Shown: positions 8,526-18,695, counted from the first letter of the stretch. The stretch is DNA of 64,000 nt from Amycolatopsis pittospori (GCF_013870525.1 NZ_JACBXD010000006.1:1-64000); one strand, 5' to 3'. Notes: generated by a model from the sequence alone, not told the origin. Numbers and translations are program-made.

Positions 8526-9218
8526 ATGCCCAGGGTGCTGCTCATCGAAGACGACCAGGCCGTCCGTGACGGGCTCAGCATGGCGCTGGGCGGGCGCGGC
8601 CACGCCGTCGACGCGGTGGGCACCGGCGAGGAGGGCCTGGCGCGGCTCGCGTCGCGGCCGCCGGACGTCGTCGTCCTCGACCTGATGCTGCCCGGCCTCG
8701 ACGGTTTCGAGGTCTGCCGCCGGATCCGGGCCGCGGGCGACCTGCCGATCATCATGCTCACCGCGCGCAACGACGACATCGACGTGGTGGCCGGGCTCGC
8801 CGCCGGCGCGGACGACTACGTGGTCAAACCGGCCAGGGCGCAGGTGCTGGAGGCACGGATCCGCGCGGTGCTGCGCCGCAGTGGGCAGCCGTCGCGGCTC
8901 GGGCCGCCGCAGCCGGGGATCGAGCAGCACGGCGATCTCGGGGTCGACCGGGCCGGGCTGACGGTGACCAAGGGCGGCAAGCCCGTCGCCCTCGCGCCGA
9001 CCGAACTGCGGCTGCTGCTGGAACTGTCCCAGGTCCCCGGGCGGGTGCTCAGCCGTCAGTATCTCCTGGAGAACGTCTGGGAGCACGGCTACTTCGGCGA
9101 CTCCCGCGTCGTCGACGCCTGCGTGCAACGGCTGCGGGCGAAGATCGAGGACGACTCCTCCGCGCCGGTGTACGTGCAGACCGTCCGCGGGTTCGGCTAC
9201 CGGTTCGGGCCCCTGTGA
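8526..9218 (+). CDS. OmpR/PhoB-family response regulator
   Basis: A 230-residue regulator. The receiver domain (1-115) has the acidic pair IEDD, the phospho-acceptor aspartate in VVLDLMLPG and the lysine in VVKPA. A winged-helix DNA-binding domain (about 130-228) ends in the typical VQTVRGFGYRFG. The start at 8526 fits the family; a frame from 8484 would add 14 residues. GTGA overlap with the kinase gene shows coupled translation. Targets may include the divergent carboxypeptidase gene, judged only from position. Confidence 0.92.
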   Translation: MPRVLLIEDDQAVRDGLSMALGGRGHAVDAVGTGEEGLARLASRPPDVVVLDLMLPGLDGFEVCRRIRAAGDLPIIMLTARNDDIDVVAGLAAGADDYVVKPARAQVLEARIRAVLRRSGQPSRLGPPQPGIEQHGDLGVDRAGLTVTKGGKPVALAPTELRLLLELSQVPGRVLSRQYLLENVWEHGYFGDSRVVDACVQRLRAKIEDDSSAPVYVQTVRGFGYRFGPL

Positions 9219-10615
9219 AGCTCTGGGGTCTGCGCACTCGGCTGTTGCTCGCGTTCAGCCTGCTGGTCGTGATCACCGCGGCGACGGTCGCGGGCGGCAA
9301 CTACGTGCTGTCCCGCACCACGATCCTCCAGCAGGCGCAGGACTCCACGGCCCGGCTCCTGGTCGACAAGGCCGAGGCGTTGTATCCGCTGGGCTCGTTG
9401 CCGCCGAGCGACGGGACGCTGAACCGGATCAACCGCGAGCTGACCGCCCGCGACCTCGGAACCCTGGTCCTGTACGAGGACAAGGCCGTCGGCAACGAGC
9501 AGCTGCGATCCCTTATCTCGCCGGAGCTTCGCGAGCAGGTCCGGTCGGGAGACGTGGCCTGGCAACGGGTTCTCGTCGGGAAGACGCCGATGCTGGTGGT
9601 GGGTACCAGGTTCACCGTCGTGCTCCCGGGTGGGCGCCTGCAGTCGTCGGGTATCGAGGCCTACATCTCCCGCAGCATGGAGGCCGAGGAGCTGAGCATC
9701 GGCGAGCTCGCCACCCGGGCCTGGCTGATCGGCGGGGTGGCCCTGGTCTTCGCCATCGGGCTGGCGCTGGTGGCCGCGCGAGGCGTGCTGCGTCCGGTGC
9801 GCGAACTCGGCGAAGGCGCGCGGCGGCTGGGCGAGGGCGACCTGAGGACCAGGATCGACGTCCGCGGATCCGACGAACTGGCGGGTGTGGCGCAGACCTT
9901 CAACGACACGGCCGCGGCGCTGCAACGTCATGTTCGTGAACTGGAACGGATGGAGGCCGACGCACGGCGGTTCGTCGCCGACGTCTCCCACGAACTCCGC
10001 ACCCCGCTCGCCGCGATGACCGCGGTCGCGGACGTGCTGGAGCAGGAGGACCTCTCCGGGGACGCGGGCCGCGCGGCGCGGCTGACCATCGACGAGACGC
10101 ACCATCTGACCCGGCTGGTCAACGACCTCATCGAGATCTCACGGTTCGACGCCGGGGCGGCGGCCCTCGCGCCGGAGGAGGTCGACGTCGCGGAAGTGGT
10201 GGCGGCGAGCCTGCGCATCCGGGGCTGGACCGACGAGGTGGAGACCGACCTGCCGTCCGGAGTGTTCGCCCGGCTGGACCCGCGGCGGCTGGACGTCGTG
10301 GTGGCGAATCTGGTCGGGAACGCTTTGCGGCACGGGGAAAAGCCGGTCTCGCTCCGGTTCGCCGCGGAAGGGGAGTGGATCACACTGGAGGTCACGGATC
10401 GCGGGCCCGGGCTGAGCCCCGAGGCGTTGTCGCGTGTGTTCGACCGGTTCTACAAGGCGGACACCGCCAGGGCGCGATCCGGCGGCAGCGGCCTCGGCCT
10501 CGCGATCGCGTGGGAGAACGCGCGCCTGCACGGCGGGGCCCTGATCGCGGCGAACCGGCCGGACGGCGGTGCGGTGTTCACCCTCCGCCTGCCCTGGCAG
10601 GAGGTGACGGCATGA
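9215..10615 (+). CDS. Sensor histidine kinase
   Basis: A 466-residue membrane kinase. TM1 (about 8-27) and TM2 (about 168-190) enclose an extracellular sensor of about 140 residues. HAMP follows, then the H-box DVSHELRTPLAAM (about 260), the N-box LVGNALRHG, and the G boxes DRGPGLS and GGSGLGLAI. The GTG start overlaps the response-regulator stop, and its own stop overlaps the next ATG. The operon order is regulator, kinase, lipoprotein. Confidence 0.92.
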   Translation: MKLWGLRTRLLLAFSLLVVITAATVAGGNYVLSRTTILQQAQDSTARLLVDKAEALYPLGSLPPSDGTLNRINRELTARDLGTLVLYEDKAVGNEQLRSLISPELREQVRSGDVAWQRVLVGKTPMLVVGTRFTVVLPGGRLQSSGIEAYISRSMEAEELSIGELATRAWLIGGVALVFAIGLALVAARGVLRPVRELGEGARRLGEGDLRTRIDVRGSDELAGVAQTFNDTAAALQRHVRELERMEADARRFVADVSHELRTPLAAMTAVADVLEQEDLSGDAGRAARLTIDETHHLTRLVNDLIEISRFDAGAAALAPEEVDVAEVVAASLRIRGWTDEVETDLPSGVFARLDPRRLDVVVANLVGNALRHGEKPVSLRFAAEGEWITLEVTDRGPGLSPEALSRVFDRFYKADTARARSGGSGLGLAIAWENARLHGGALIAANRPDGGAVFTLRLPWQEVTA

Positions 10616-11070
10616 GGAAGTCCTGGTTCGTCCCGCTGCTCGTGCTGGCGGTGGCCGGCTGCGGCATCCGGCCCAGTGCGGTGATCCGGGGCGCCCCCGC
10701 GCCGTCGGGCCCGGCCAACGGGGCGGGGCTCTATTTCCTGACGGACGGGCAACCGGTGCGGGTGCTGCGCCCGCTCGCCGAGGCGCTGTCCCCGGCGGCG
10801 ACGATCGATCTGCTCGCGGGCGGGCCGGACGAGAATGAACGCGAACAGCGCTACACCACCGAAGTCCCGCCCGGCACCACGGTGCTCGACCACGTCGCCA
10901 GGCCCGACGGTGTCACGGTGACCCTCTCGGCCGACGTCGCGGGGCTTTCCGCACGGGCCGTCGACCAGATCGTCTGCACCGCCAGGGATTCACTCAGTGC
11001 GGGCGTCCGGATCACCTTGCTGGGCGGCGGAAACGAACGCGGTCCGCTGTCCTGCCCGCTACCGGGGTGA
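10612..11070 (+). CDS. GerMN-domain lipoprotein
   Basis: A 152-residue exported lipoprotein with a lipobox at VAGCG (cysteine about residue 18). The body resembles the GerMN domain seen in sporulation protein GerM and mycobacterial LpqB, with the DLLAGGPDENE turn. It is translationally coupled to the histidine kinase, so it may tune signal perception at the membrane; this role is inferred. No other function can be read from the sequence. Confidence 0.75.
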   Translation: MRKSWFVPLLVLAVAGCGIRPSAVIRGAPAPSGPANGAGLYFLTDGQPVRVLRPLAEALSPAATIDLLAGGPDENEREQRYTTEVPPGTTVLDHVARPDGVTVTLSADVAGLSARAVDQIVCTARDSLSAGVRITLLGGGNERGPLSCPLPG

Positions 11071-11139
11071 GGCCGCGGGACCGAAGTGGCCTGAATCACC
11101 GGTGTCGCTCCCTCGCTTTGTCCGGTTTTGACAGCTAAC

Positions 11140-11158
11140 TTAGGCAAGGCTAAGCAAA
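11140..11158. promoter_or_regulatory. Iron box upstream of dhbA
   Basis: TTAGGCAAGGCTAAGCAAA matches the 19-base DmdR/IdeR iron-box consensus (TTAGGTTAGGCTAACCTAA) at most positions, including the central AGGCTAA. It lies 23 bases before the dhbA GTG. Repression by an iron-loaded DtxR-family protein is expected from the family. Confidence 0.8.
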
Positions 11159-11180
11159 ACGGACGTGGGGTGGTTGTGGC

Positions 11181-11930
11181 GTGGAAGGGATCGAGGGCAA
11201 GGTCGCGCTCGTGACCGGAGGTGCGCGCGGGATCGGGGCGGCCGTCGTGGACGGGCTGGCCGGGGCCGGTGCGATCGTGGCGGCGGTGGACCTGGTGAAA
11301 GGGGCTCCGCGCGACGGGGTGACCTCGTTCGTCGCGGACGTCGGGGATCCCGCCGCCGTGGCGAGGGTGGTCGACCAGGTCGAACGCGAACTCGGGCCGA
11401 TCGGGATCGGGGCGTCCGTCGCGGGCGTACTGAAACCCGGGTCGGTGTGCGAGACCAGCGACGAGGACTGGGCGGCGACGTTCGCGGTCAACTCCACCGG
11501 TGTGTTCACCGTGCTTCGCGAGATCTCCCGGCGGATGCTGCCGCGGCGCGGTGGTGTGCTGGTGACGGTCGGGTCGAACGCCGCCGGTGTCCCGAGGACC
11601 GGGATGGCCGCCTATGCCGCTTCCAAGGCCGCGGCGACCATGCTGACCCGCTGTCTCGGCCTCGAACTGGCGGGCTCCGGAATCCGGTGCAACGTCGTCT
11701 CGCCCGGCTCGACCGACACCGACATGCAACGTCTACTGTGGACGGACGAAAACGGCGCGGACCGTGTCATCGCGGGAAATCCGGAGCAATACCGTGTCGG
11801 CATACCACTGGGCCGGATAGCCGATCCCGCCGATATCGCTGACGCCGTACTGTTTTTGGCCTCCGACCGCGCGCGGCACATCACCATGCAGAACCTCTAC
11901 GTCGACGGCGGCGCGACGCTACGGGCGTGA
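11181..11930 (+). CDS. dhbA: 2,3-dihydro-2,3-dihydroxybenzoate dehydrogenase
   Basis: A short-chain dehydrogenase of 249 residues that oxidises 2,3-dihydro-DHB to DHB with NAD+, the last step of DHB synthesis. The Rossmann motif is GGARGIG (13-19) and the catalytic pair is YAASK (about 142-146). With dhbC and dhbB nearby, the SDR is assigned as DhbA/EntA rather than a general reductase. It starts at GTG 11181, downstream of its own iron box, and is separated from dhbC by a second iron box, so it is probably a separate transcript. Confidence 0.9.
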   Translation: MEGIEGKVALVTGGARGIGAAVVDGLAGAGAIVAAVDLVKGAPRDGVTSFVADVGDPAAVARVVDQVERELGPIGIGASVAGVLKPGSVCETSDEDWAATFAVNSTGVFTVLREISRRMLPRRGGVLVTVGSNAAGVPRTGMAAYAASKAAATMLTRCLGLELAGSGIRCNVVSPGSTDTDMQRLLWTDENGADRVIAGNPEQYRVGIPLGRIADPADIADAVLFLASDRARHITMQNLYVDGGATLRA

Positions 11931-11968
11931 TCTCGATGACGCAACGAAGACTTTTCGGGACCGTACGA

Positions 11969-11987
11969 TTAGGTTAGGCTAACCGAA
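11969..11987. promoter_or_regulatory. Near-perfect iron box upstream of the dhbC operon
   Basis: TTAGGTTAGGCTAACCGAA differs from the 19-base iron-box consensus at a single position. It lies 113 bases before dhbC, so the mRNA has a leader of up to about 100 bases. It is the only strong regulatory site before the roughly 21-kb siderophore gene run and should place the whole run under iron control. Confidence 0.9.
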
Positions 11988-12099
11988 AAGTAAGGGTGTT
12001 CGGCGCGTCCGGGGGGTCGCGTACCGCGCCGGCATGCGGCACTGCAGCACGACTCGAGTGCACACCTGGTCAGTAGTATTTGCGAAAGGGAATCCTGTC

Positions 12100-13296
12100 G
12101 TGTCCTCACCTGCACCGGCCCGACCTCGGCCGGTCCACCAGGCGGCCGATCTGCTGGCGGCGTACCTGCCCGGATCGTTCTACTACTCCTCCGCGCGGGG
12201 ATCGTTGCTGGGCGACGGGGTGTATTCCCCGGTCCACGCGGCTCCGGGCAGGCGCGCCCGGGCCGCCGCCGAAGTCCTCGACGCCGCGCTGGTGGCCGGG
12301 GTGATCGACCCCGTGGTGGCCGGCGCGATCGGCTTCCGGCCCGACGCCCCGAGCAGCCTGGTGGTGCCCGCGGTGGTCCGCCGGGCGGGCGCGCCGGGGC
12401 CGGGACGTCCGGTGGCAGCGCTCGGCGGTGGCTCCTGGTCGGTGACCCCGCGACCCGCGCCCGAGGTGTACACCGGCGCCGTCGCCAGGGCACTGGAGGA
12501 GATCCGCGACGGTGACCTGCGCAAGATCGTGCTGGCCCGCTGTCTCGACGTCACCGGTGGCGACCCCGTCGCCGTGCCGCGGTTGCTGGCCCGGCTCGTG
12601 CACGCCGACCCGGCGGCGCACGCGTTCGCCGTCGACGTCAGCGCGCCGGGAGAGGCCGCGCCGCGCACGCTGGTCGGCGCCAGCCCGGAACTGCTGGTCT
12701 CTCGTCGCGGCCGGACGGTGACGGCGAATCCGCTGGCCGGTTCCCGTCCGCGCGTCGCGGACGAGGCCGAGAACGCCCGCCTGATCGGCGATCTGCTGGC
12801 GTCGGAGAAGGATCGCGCCGAACACGCCCACGTCGCCGCGCAGGTGGCCGAGGTGCTGGGCCGGTTCTGTGTCGACCTCGACGTCCCCGCTGATCCCGAG
12901 GTGATCGGCACGCCCACGATGTGGCACCTCTCGACGCGGATCAGCGGACGGCTCGCCGACCCGGACGACGCCGGTTCGTCCGCGCTCGCGTTGGCCGAAG
13001 CCCTGCACCCGACGCCCGCGGTCTGCGGCGTCCCGACCGTGCTCGCCCGCGACACCATCGCCGCGCTCGAACCCGAGGACCGCGGCTACTACGCGGGTCT
13101 GGTCGGCTGGACCGGTCCGGACGGCGACGGCGAATGGGTCGTCACGATCCGCTGCGCCGAGGTCCGTGACCGCACCGTGCGGCTGTTCGCCGGCGCCGGG
13201 GTCGTCGCGGGGTCAGACCCGGAGGCCGAACTCGCCGAAACCGGCGCCAAGTTCGGGACGCTGCTGCGCGCGCTGGGTCTGGAGGGGGCGGCGTGA
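12100..13296 (+). CDS. dhbC: Isochorismate synthase
   Basis: Converts chorismate to isochorismate, the entry reaction of DHB synthesis. The protein (398 residues from the chosen start) has chorismate-binding family motifs: [17 protein letters not shown], the Mg-binding stretch [21 protein letters not shown] and [15 protein letters not shown] 12100 is preferred over the frame start at 12034 because AAAGGG lies nine bases upstream and family members begin there. The stop overlaps the dhbE GTG in GTGA. Confidence 0.93.
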   Translation: MSSPAPARPRPVHQAADLLAAYLPGSFYYSSARGSLLGDGVYSPVHAAPGRRARAAAEVLDAALVAGVIDPVVAGAIGFRPDAPSSLVVPAVVRRAGAPGPGRPVAALGGGSWSVTPRPAPEVYTGAVARALEEIRDGDLRKIVLARCLDVTGGDPVAVPRLLARLVHADPAAHAFAVDVSAPGEAAPRTLVGASPELLVSRRGRTVTANPLAGSRPRVADEAENARLIGDLLASEKDRAEHAHVAAQVAEVLGRFCVDLDVPADPEVIGTPTMWHLSTRISGRLADPDDAGSSALALAEALHPTPAVCGVPTVLARDTIAALEPEDRGYYAGLVGWTGPDGDGEWVVTIRCAEVRDRTVRLFAGAGVVAGSDPEAELAETGAKFGTLLRALGLEGAA

Positions 13297-14915
13297 ACCC
13301 GGACCACGTGCCCTGGCCGCCCGAGACCGCCGCTCGTTACCGCGCTTCGGGATACTGGCGCGGCCAGACCTTCGGCGCGCTGCTCACCAGCCTCGCCGAG
13401 GCCTACGCCGAACGGCTCGCCGTGATCGGGGAGACCGCGCGCTGGACGTTCGCCGAACTGGACGAGCGGGCGCACCGGCTGGCGGCGGGGTTCGCCGGAG
13501 CCGGGATCGGTGCGGGCGACCGGGTCGTCGTCCAACTGCCGAACGTGCCCGAGTTCGCGTCCGTCGTCTTCGGCCTGTGGCGCGCCGGCGCCTTGCCGGT
13601 CTTCGCGCTTCCCGCGCACCGCGCCAGCGAACTGCGGCATTTCGCCGGACAGAGCGACGCCGTCGCGATCGTGACCGTCGGCGAGCACGAACGCTTCGAC
13701 CACGCGGCCCTGGCGAAGGCGACCGCGGCCGAAGTCGCGTCGGTACGGGACGTCTTCGTCGTCGGCACCGAGGAGTTCGCCGCACTGGAGGCGACCACTC
13801 CACGGGCGCTGCCGGACCCGGATCCCTCCGGTGTCGCGTTCCTCCAGCTGTCCGGTGGCAGCACCGGATTGCCGAAACTGATCCCGCGCACGCACGACGA
13901 CTACCTCTACAGCGTCCGCGAGAGCGCGCGAATCTGCGGCCTGCGCCCGGAAAGCGTCCACCTGGCCGCGTTGCCGGTCGCACACAACTTCCCGCTCAGC
14001 TCGCCCGGACTGCTCGGCGCGCTGCACGCGGGCGCCGCGACGGTGTTCGCGCCGCGTCCGGACGCCGACACCGCGTTCCGGCTGATCGAGGCCGAGGGTG
14101 TCACGATCACCGGGCTGGTGCCGCCGCTGGCCGCCGCGTGGGCGCAGGCCGCCGCGCGGACCACCCGCGACCTGTCCACTTTGGACGTCCTGCTGGTCGG
14201 CGGGGCCAAATGCGCCCGCGAACTCGCCGAGAAGATCGGTCCCGCGCTGGGTTGCCGTCTGCAGCAGGTGTTCGGCATGGCCGAGGGCTTGGTCTGCTAC
14301 ACCCGCCTCGACGATCCGGACGAGTACGTCCTCGCCACGCAGGGACGGCCGATCTCGCCGGACGACGAGATCCGCGTCGTGAACCCGGACGATCCACTGT
14401 CCACTTCGGACGACCTCGTCGCGCCGGGCGAGATCGGCGCGCTGCTGACCCGCGGCCCGTACACGATCCGCGGCTACTACCGGGCCACCGAGCACAACAA
14501 GACCGCCTTCACCGAGGACGGCTTCTACCGGACCGGGGATCTGGTCCGGCAGAACCCCTCCGGCCACCTCGAAGTGGTCGGCCGGGCCAAGGAACAGATC
14601 AACCGCGGCGGTGAGAAGGTCGCCGCGGAAGAGGTCGAGAACCATCTGATGGCCCACCCCGGTGTGCTCGACGCCGCCGTCGTCGCGGTGCCCGACCCCT
14701 ACCTGGGCGAGCGCACCTGCGCCTACGTCGTTCCCGCTGCCGGAGCCGAGCCCGCCGCGGCGGAACTGCGCCGGTTCGTGCGGGAGCGCGGGGTGGCGGC
14801 GTTCAAGGTGCCCGATCTGGTCCAGGTGGTACCGGAGTTCCCGGTGACCGGCGTCGGCAAGACCAGCAAGCGTGAGCTGCGGGCGGCCTTGGCCGCCCTG
14901 GCGAAGGAGGGATGA
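13293..14915 (+). CDS. dhbE: 2,3-dihydroxybenzoate-AMP ligase
   Basis: Stand-alone aryl adenylation enzyme of 540 residues that activates DHB and loads it on the aryl carrier protein. Motifs are [15 protein letters not shown] (A3), the DhbE/EntE-specific [20 protein letters not shown] (A5), YRTGDLV (A7) and a C-terminal lysine in [11 protein letters not shown]. The start overlaps dhbC (GTGA). A choice of salicylate rather than DHB cannot be excluded by eye, but dhbA and dhbB in the cluster favour DHB. Confidence 0.93.
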   Translation: MNPDHVPWPPETAARYRASGYWRGQTFGALLTSLAEAYAERLAVIGETARWTFAELDERAHRLAAGFAGAGIGAGDRVVVQLPNVPEFASVVFGLWRAGALPVFALPAHRASELRHFAGQSDAVAIVTVGEHERFDHAALAKATAAEVASVRDVFVVGTEEFAALEATTPRALPDPDPSGVAFLQLSGGSTGLPKLIPRTHDDYLYSVRESARICGLRPESVHLAALPVAHNFPLSSPGLLGALHAGAATVFAPRPDADTAFRLIEAEGVTITGLVPPLAAAWAQAAARTTRDLSTLDVLLVGGAKCARELAEKIGPALGCRLQQVFGMAEGLVCYTRLDDPDEYVLATQGRPISPDDEIRVVNPDDPLSTSDDLVAPGEIGALLTRGPYTIRGYYRATEHNKTAFTEDGFYRTGDLVRQNPSGHLEVVGRAKEQINRGGEKVAAEEVENHLMAHPGVLDAAVVAVPDPYLGERTCAYVVPAAGAEPAAAELRRFVRERGVAAFKVPDLVQVVPEFPVTGVGKTSKRELRAALAALAKEG

Positions 14916-14920
14916 AAGTC

Positions 14921-15586
14921 GTGTCACTGCCCAAGATCCGGTCCTACTCGTTGCCGACCGAGGCCGAGTTGCCCGCCGGACGGGTCGGCTGGAAACCCGA
15001 TCCCTCCCGCATGGCGCTGCTGGTGCACGACGCCCAGCGCTACTTCCTGGCGCCGTTCGAGGGGGCGCCCGTCCCCGAGATGGTCGCGAACATCGCCGCG
15101 CTGGCCGACGCCGCCCGAGCGGCCGGGGTCCCGGTGTTCTACACCGCGCAGCCCGGGCACCAGGCCGCCGAGGACCGCGGTCTGCTCACCGAGTTCTGGG
15201 GTGACGGCATCGGCGCGGTCATCGACGAGGACCCGGGTGCCGCCGACGTCGTCGACGAACTCGCCCCGAAGCCCGGCGACGCCGTGCTGACGAAGTGGCG
15301 CTACAGCGCCTTCCAGCGCAGCACGTTCACCGAGCAGCTCGCCGAAGCCGGCCGTGATCAGCTGCTGATCACCGGTGTCTACGCGCATATCGGCTGTCAG
15401 GCGACGGCCGTCGAGGCCTTCATGCGCGACATCCAGCCGTTCCTGGTCGGTGACGCGGTCGCGGACTTCTCCCGCGAACGTCACGACCAGGCCTGCGAGT
15501 ACGTCGCCCAGCGTTGCGGCGCCCTGACCACGACGGCCGCCGCGCTCGCGGCGATGGCCACGATCCCGACCGGAGTTCCCCGATGA
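14921..15586 (+). CDS. dhbB: Isochorismatase (lyase domain only)
   Basis: Hydrolyses isochorismate to 2,3-dihydro-DHB and pyruvate. The catalytic triad is visible as Asp in VHDAQRYF, Lys in TKWRYSAF and Cys in AHIGCQAT. EntB/DhbB proteins normally carry a C-terminal aryl carrier domain; here it is encoded by the next gene, so the bifunctional protein is split. GTG 14921 is preferred because GGAGGG ends nine bases before it; the ATG at 14912 abuts that site. The stop overlaps the carrier-protein start in ATGA. Confidence 0.92.
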   Translation: MSLPKIRSYSLPTEAELPAGRVGWKPDPSRMALLVHDAQRYFLAPFEGAPVPEMVANIAALADAARAAGVPVFYTAQPGHQAAEDRGLLTEFWGDGIGAVIDEDPGAADVVDELAPKPGDAVLTKWRYSAFQRSTFTEQLAEAGRDQLLITGVYAHIGCQATAVEAFMRDIQPFLVGDAVADFSRERHDQACEYVAQRCGALTTTAAALAAMATIPTGVPR

Positions 15587-15816
15587 GCCTGACCGCCGAG
15601 AAGATCCACGCCGACGTCGCCGAACTGCTCGGCTGCGACCCGGCCGAGCTGACCGCCGAGACCGACCTGACCGATCTCGGCCTCGACTCGATGCGCATCA
15701 TGGGACTGGTCGAGCAGTGGCGTTCCGAGGGCGCGGACACCCTGGAGTTCGCCGACCTCGCCGAGCAGCCCAATCTGGGCCACTGGACGAAGATCGTCGC
15801 CGGGAGCGCCGCATGA
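15583..15816 (+). CDS. Stand-alone aryl carrier protein
   Basis: A 77-residue carrier protein that holds DHB as a thioester for the first condensation domain of the NRPS. The phosphopantetheine attachment serine is in LGLDSMRIM (about residue 39). It corresponds to the C-terminal domain of EntB/DhbB as a free gene. It overlaps both neighbours by four bases (ATGA on each side), so it is made in step with dhbB and the reductase. No phosphopantetheinyl transferase is encoded nearby. Confidence 0.92.
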   Translation: MSLTAEKIHADVAELLGCDPAELTAETDLTDLGLDSMRIMGLVEQWRSEGADTLEFADLAEQPNLGHWTKIVAGSAA

Positions 15817-16664
15817 GCCGCGCCGACCACCGGCACCGCCACCTCGAACGGATCGCCGAGGTCCGCGCCGGCCAGGGCGCCGAGAAGGTGCCGTACCCGA
15901 TCCGCGTGCGGACGGCCGAAGTCGTCCGCACCGCGATGATCGGGTCCGGACTGCTCCGCGTCACGCTCGGCGGGCCCGGCACGGCCGGGTTCGAGGCGCA
16001 TTCGCCCGACGAACACGTGAAGGTGCTGTTCCCGGAGCTGGACCCGGAGCCGAGGCTTCCGGTCCAGGACGGCGACATGCTGCGCTGGCCGAAGCCCTCG
16101 CCGACGTCGCGTGAGTACACGGTCCGGCGCTACGACCCGGTTTCCGGGGAGCTCGACCTCGACGTCGCCGTGCACGACGGCGGACTCGGCTCCGACTGGG
16201 CCAAGGCCGTCGCCCCGGGCACTCCCGTGCACGTCGCGGGGCCGCCCGGCGGGCTGATCGTGCCGCACAACTACGACCGCTACCTGCTCGCGGGCGACAT
16301 CACCGCGCTGCCCGCGATCGCGCGCTGGCTCGAGGAACTGCCGCGGACCGCCGCGGGCTGGGCGTTCATCGAGGTCGCCGACGAGAGCGAAGAGATCGAG
16401 CTGTCCGCGCCCGAGGACGTCGAGGTGCACTGGCTGCATCGCGGCGACGCGGCCCCGGGGGTTTCCGACGTGCTCGCCCGCGCCGTGCGGACGATCGAAG
16501 TCCCCGAAGGCGAGCGGCTCTACGCCTGGGTCGCAGGGGAGGCCGGGCAGATCAAACCGCTGCGCCGCTGGCTCAAGGACCTGGGCCTCGGCAAGGCCGA
16601 CCAGGACGTCACCGGCTACTGGAAGCGCGGCGTCGCCGACTTCGACGACGAGCACGACCACTGA
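15813..16664 (+). CDS. Siderophore-interacting ferric reductase (SIP family)
   Basis: A 283-residue flavin-dependent reductase (ViuB/YqjH type) that releases iron from ferric siderophore in the cytoplasm. The FAD-binding signature is REYTVRRYDP (about 95-105) and the C-terminal NAD(P)H-binding region contains YAWVAGEAGQIKPLR. It is embedded between the biosynthetic and import genes, so the likely substrate is the siderophore made here. The ATG start overlaps the carrier-protein stop. A second SIP gene lies at 52.6 kb in another operon. Confidence 0.9.
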   Translation: MSRADHRHRHLERIAEVRAGQGAEKVPYPIRVRTAEVVRTAMIGSGLLRVTLGGPGTAGFEAHSPDEHVKVLFPELDPEPRLPVQDGDMLRWPKPSPTSREYTVRRYDPVSGELDLDVAVHDGGLGSDWAKAVAPGTPVHVAGPPGGLIVPHNYDRYLLAGDITALPAIARWLEELPRTAAGWAFIEVADESEEIELSAPEDVEVHWLHRGDAAPGVSDVLARAVRTIEVPEGERLYAWVAGEAGQIKPLRRWLKDLGLGKADQDVTGYWKRGVADFDDEHDH

Positions 16665-16710
16665 ACCACCTCCACCCTTGCCCCACCCCCCCCGAAAAAC
16701 GAGGAAATCC

Positions 16711-17715
16711 ATGCGCACCACAAGAACCCGCCGCCTCACCGGAGCGCTCGCGCTCGCCTTGACGGTCGTCGTCACGGCCACCGCCTGCGGTTCGGAAGAC
16801 GCCGGAGGAACGGCCGACAGCGGCCAGACCCGGGTGTTCGCCGCCGACAACGGCCAGATCACCATCCCGGTCTCGCCGAAGCGGGTCATCGCCACCGGGT
16901 ACGCCGTGCCGGCGTTGCTCGAAGCGGGCGCCCCGCTGGTCGGCGTCTCCAGCTGGAAGCGCGGCATCCCGCTGTTCAACGAGCAGGAGCGCAAGAAGTA
17001 CGACGAGCTGGCGAAGGTCGCGGGCGAGTCGGCGGCGGAGACGAACTACGAGGCGATCGCGCAGGCGGACCCCGACCTCATCGTCATCGGCGTGCCGAAG
17101 CCGGTGCTCGCCGACATCGACATCAAGCGTCTCGAAGCGATCGCCCCGGTGGTCGCGATCGGCCCGTCCGTGCCGGCGATGTGGCGCGACCTCTCCCGTA
17201 AGCAGGCCGACGCCGCCGGTGCGGTCGCCGGGTTCGACGCCGTCAAGACCGCGTACGACACCAAGGCCAAGGGCCTGGCCGACAAGTACAAGGCCGTGCT
17301 GCCGCAGCTGAAGCTGGGCCACGTCGGTGCGTACGGCGAGGTCGCCAAGGGCAACTTCCAGCGTGAGTTCAACGGTTCCTGGGGCACCAACATCGCCCAG
17401 GACCTCGGCGCGACCTACTACGGTCAGGTGAAGGTCAAGGGCGGCGGCTCCAAGGACGTCAGCGAGTACCCGTCGATCGAAGAGCTCTCGACCGCGTTCG
17501 CCCAGGCCGACGCGATCACCTACTCGGTCAGCGCCGACGGTTCCGTCCCGGCGCCGGTGAAGTACGTCCTCGACTCGCCGCTGTGGAAGGAACTGCCCGC
17601 GGTGAAGGCCGGCAAGGTCTACGCCTTCCGCTACACCGAAGCCGCCACCTACCGGGCCGCTACGTCCACTTTGGACGCCGCGGACCAGGCGTTCGCGCCG
17701 CTGCTCAAGCAGTGA
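16711..17715 (+). CDS. FecB-type siderophore-binding lipoprotein
   Basis: A 334-residue periplasmic-type binding protein anchored as a lipoprotein; the lipobox is TATACGS with the cysteine near residue 29. The TroA/FecB fold (about 55-330) matches binders of ferric siderophores. Start is the ATG at 16711 behind GAGGAAA; a longer frame from 16678 is not needed. The short C-rich gap before it (16665-16710) is the largest break since dhbC. The stop overlaps the first permease in GTGA. Confidence 0.92.
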   Translation: MRTTRTRRLTGALALALTVVVTATACGSEDAGGTADSGQTRVFAADNGQITIPVSPKRVIATGYAVPALLEAGAPLVGVSSWKRGIPLFNEQERKKYDELAKVAGESAAETNYEAIAQADPDLIVIGVPKPVLADIDIKRLEAIAPVVAIGPSVPAMWRDLSRKQADAAGAVAGFDAVKTAYDTKAKGLADKYKAVLPQLKLGHVGAYGEVAKGNFQREFNGSWGTNIAQDLGATYYGQVKVKGGGSKDVSEYPSIEELSTAFAQADAITYSVSADGSVPAPVKYVLDSPLWKELPAVKAGKVYAFRYTEAATYRAATSTLDAADQAFAPLLKQ

Positions 17716-18695
17716 CCACGACCGGGCGGTCCGCGCTGCTCGGCGCCGCACTGCTCGGGCTCGTCGTGGTCGCCGTGCTGAGCGTCGGCATCGGCGCGCA
17801 CGCCATCGCCCCCGGCGAGGTCGTGCGCGCCCTGCTGGGCGACGGGAACCCGAGTGACCGGGCGGTGGTCCTGGACATCCGGATGCCGAGGGCGGTCCTC
17901 GCCGTCGCCGTCGGCGCGGCACTGGCCGTCGGGGGAGTGCTCGTGCAGGCCTTGTCGCGCAACGCCTTGGCGGAACCCGGTGTGCTCGGCGTGACCGCCG
18001 GCGCCGGGTTCGCCATCGCGCTGGGTTCGGCGTTCGGCCTCATGGCGTCGGCGCTGGCCGAACTGGGCTTGGCGGTGGTCGGCGCGATCGGGGCCGCGGT
18101 GCTGGTCTACGCGGTCGGCCACCGGTCGCCGCTGCGGCTGGTGCTCGCCGGGACCGCGCTGAGCGCCGTGCTGCTGGGCCTCACCCTCGGCCTGCGGCTG
18201 CTGTTCCCGGACACCTTCGACGTCTACCGGTTCTGGTCGGTGGGTTCGCTGGCCGGTCGCGAACAGGCGCCGACCACGGTGCCGCTGATCGTGATCGGCC
18301 TGTCGCTGCTGGGTGCGTTCGCGGTGAGCCGTCAGCTCAACGCCATCGCGCTCGGCGAGACGGTCGCCCATACGCTCGGCGCCAACGTCGCCCGCGTCCG
18401 CACGATCACCCTGCTGCTGATCACCCTGATGGCGGGCGCGGCCACCGCACTGGCCGGGCCGATCCTGTTCGTCGGGCTGATCGTGCCGCATCTGGCCCGC
18501 CGGGTGGCGGGCGCGTCGATCCCGTGGCTCATCGCGTTCGCCGCAGTGCTCGGCCCGGTCCTGATGCTGGCCGCGGACATCGGTTCCCGGGTCCTGTTGC
18601 CGACCGGCGAGGTCCCGGTCGCGATCGTGACCGCGTTCCTCGGCGGCCCGGTGCTGATCTGGGCCGTCCGCAAATACGGGGCGGCGCCACTGTGA
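17712..18695 (+). CDS. FecCD-family siderophore ABC permease, subunit 1
   Basis: Integral membrane permease of 327 residues with about nine to ten transmembrane helices. Family motifs are IRMPRAVLAVAVGAALAVGG near the N terminus, the ALAGPILFVGLIVPH segment near residue 255, and ADIGSRVLL near 295. It would pair with the next gene to form the import channel for the ferric siderophore. GTG start overlaps the binding-protein stop; its own stop overlaps the next GTG. Confidence 0.93.
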   Translation: MTTTGRSALLGAALLGLVVVAVLSVGIGAHAIAPGEVVRALLGDGNPSDRAVVLDIRMPRAVLAVAVGAALAVGGVLVQALSRNALAEPGVLGVTAGAGFAIALGSAFGLMASALAELGLAVVGAIGAAVLVYAVGHRSPLRLVLAGTALSAVLLGLTLGLRLLFPDTFDVYRFWSVGSLAGREQAPTTVPLIVIGLSLLGAFAVSRQLNAIALGETVAHTLGANVARVRTITLLLITLMAGAATALAGPILFVGLIVPHLARRVAGASIPWLIAFAAVLGPVLMLAADIGSRVLLPTGEVPVAIVTAFLGGPVLIWAVRKYGAAPL

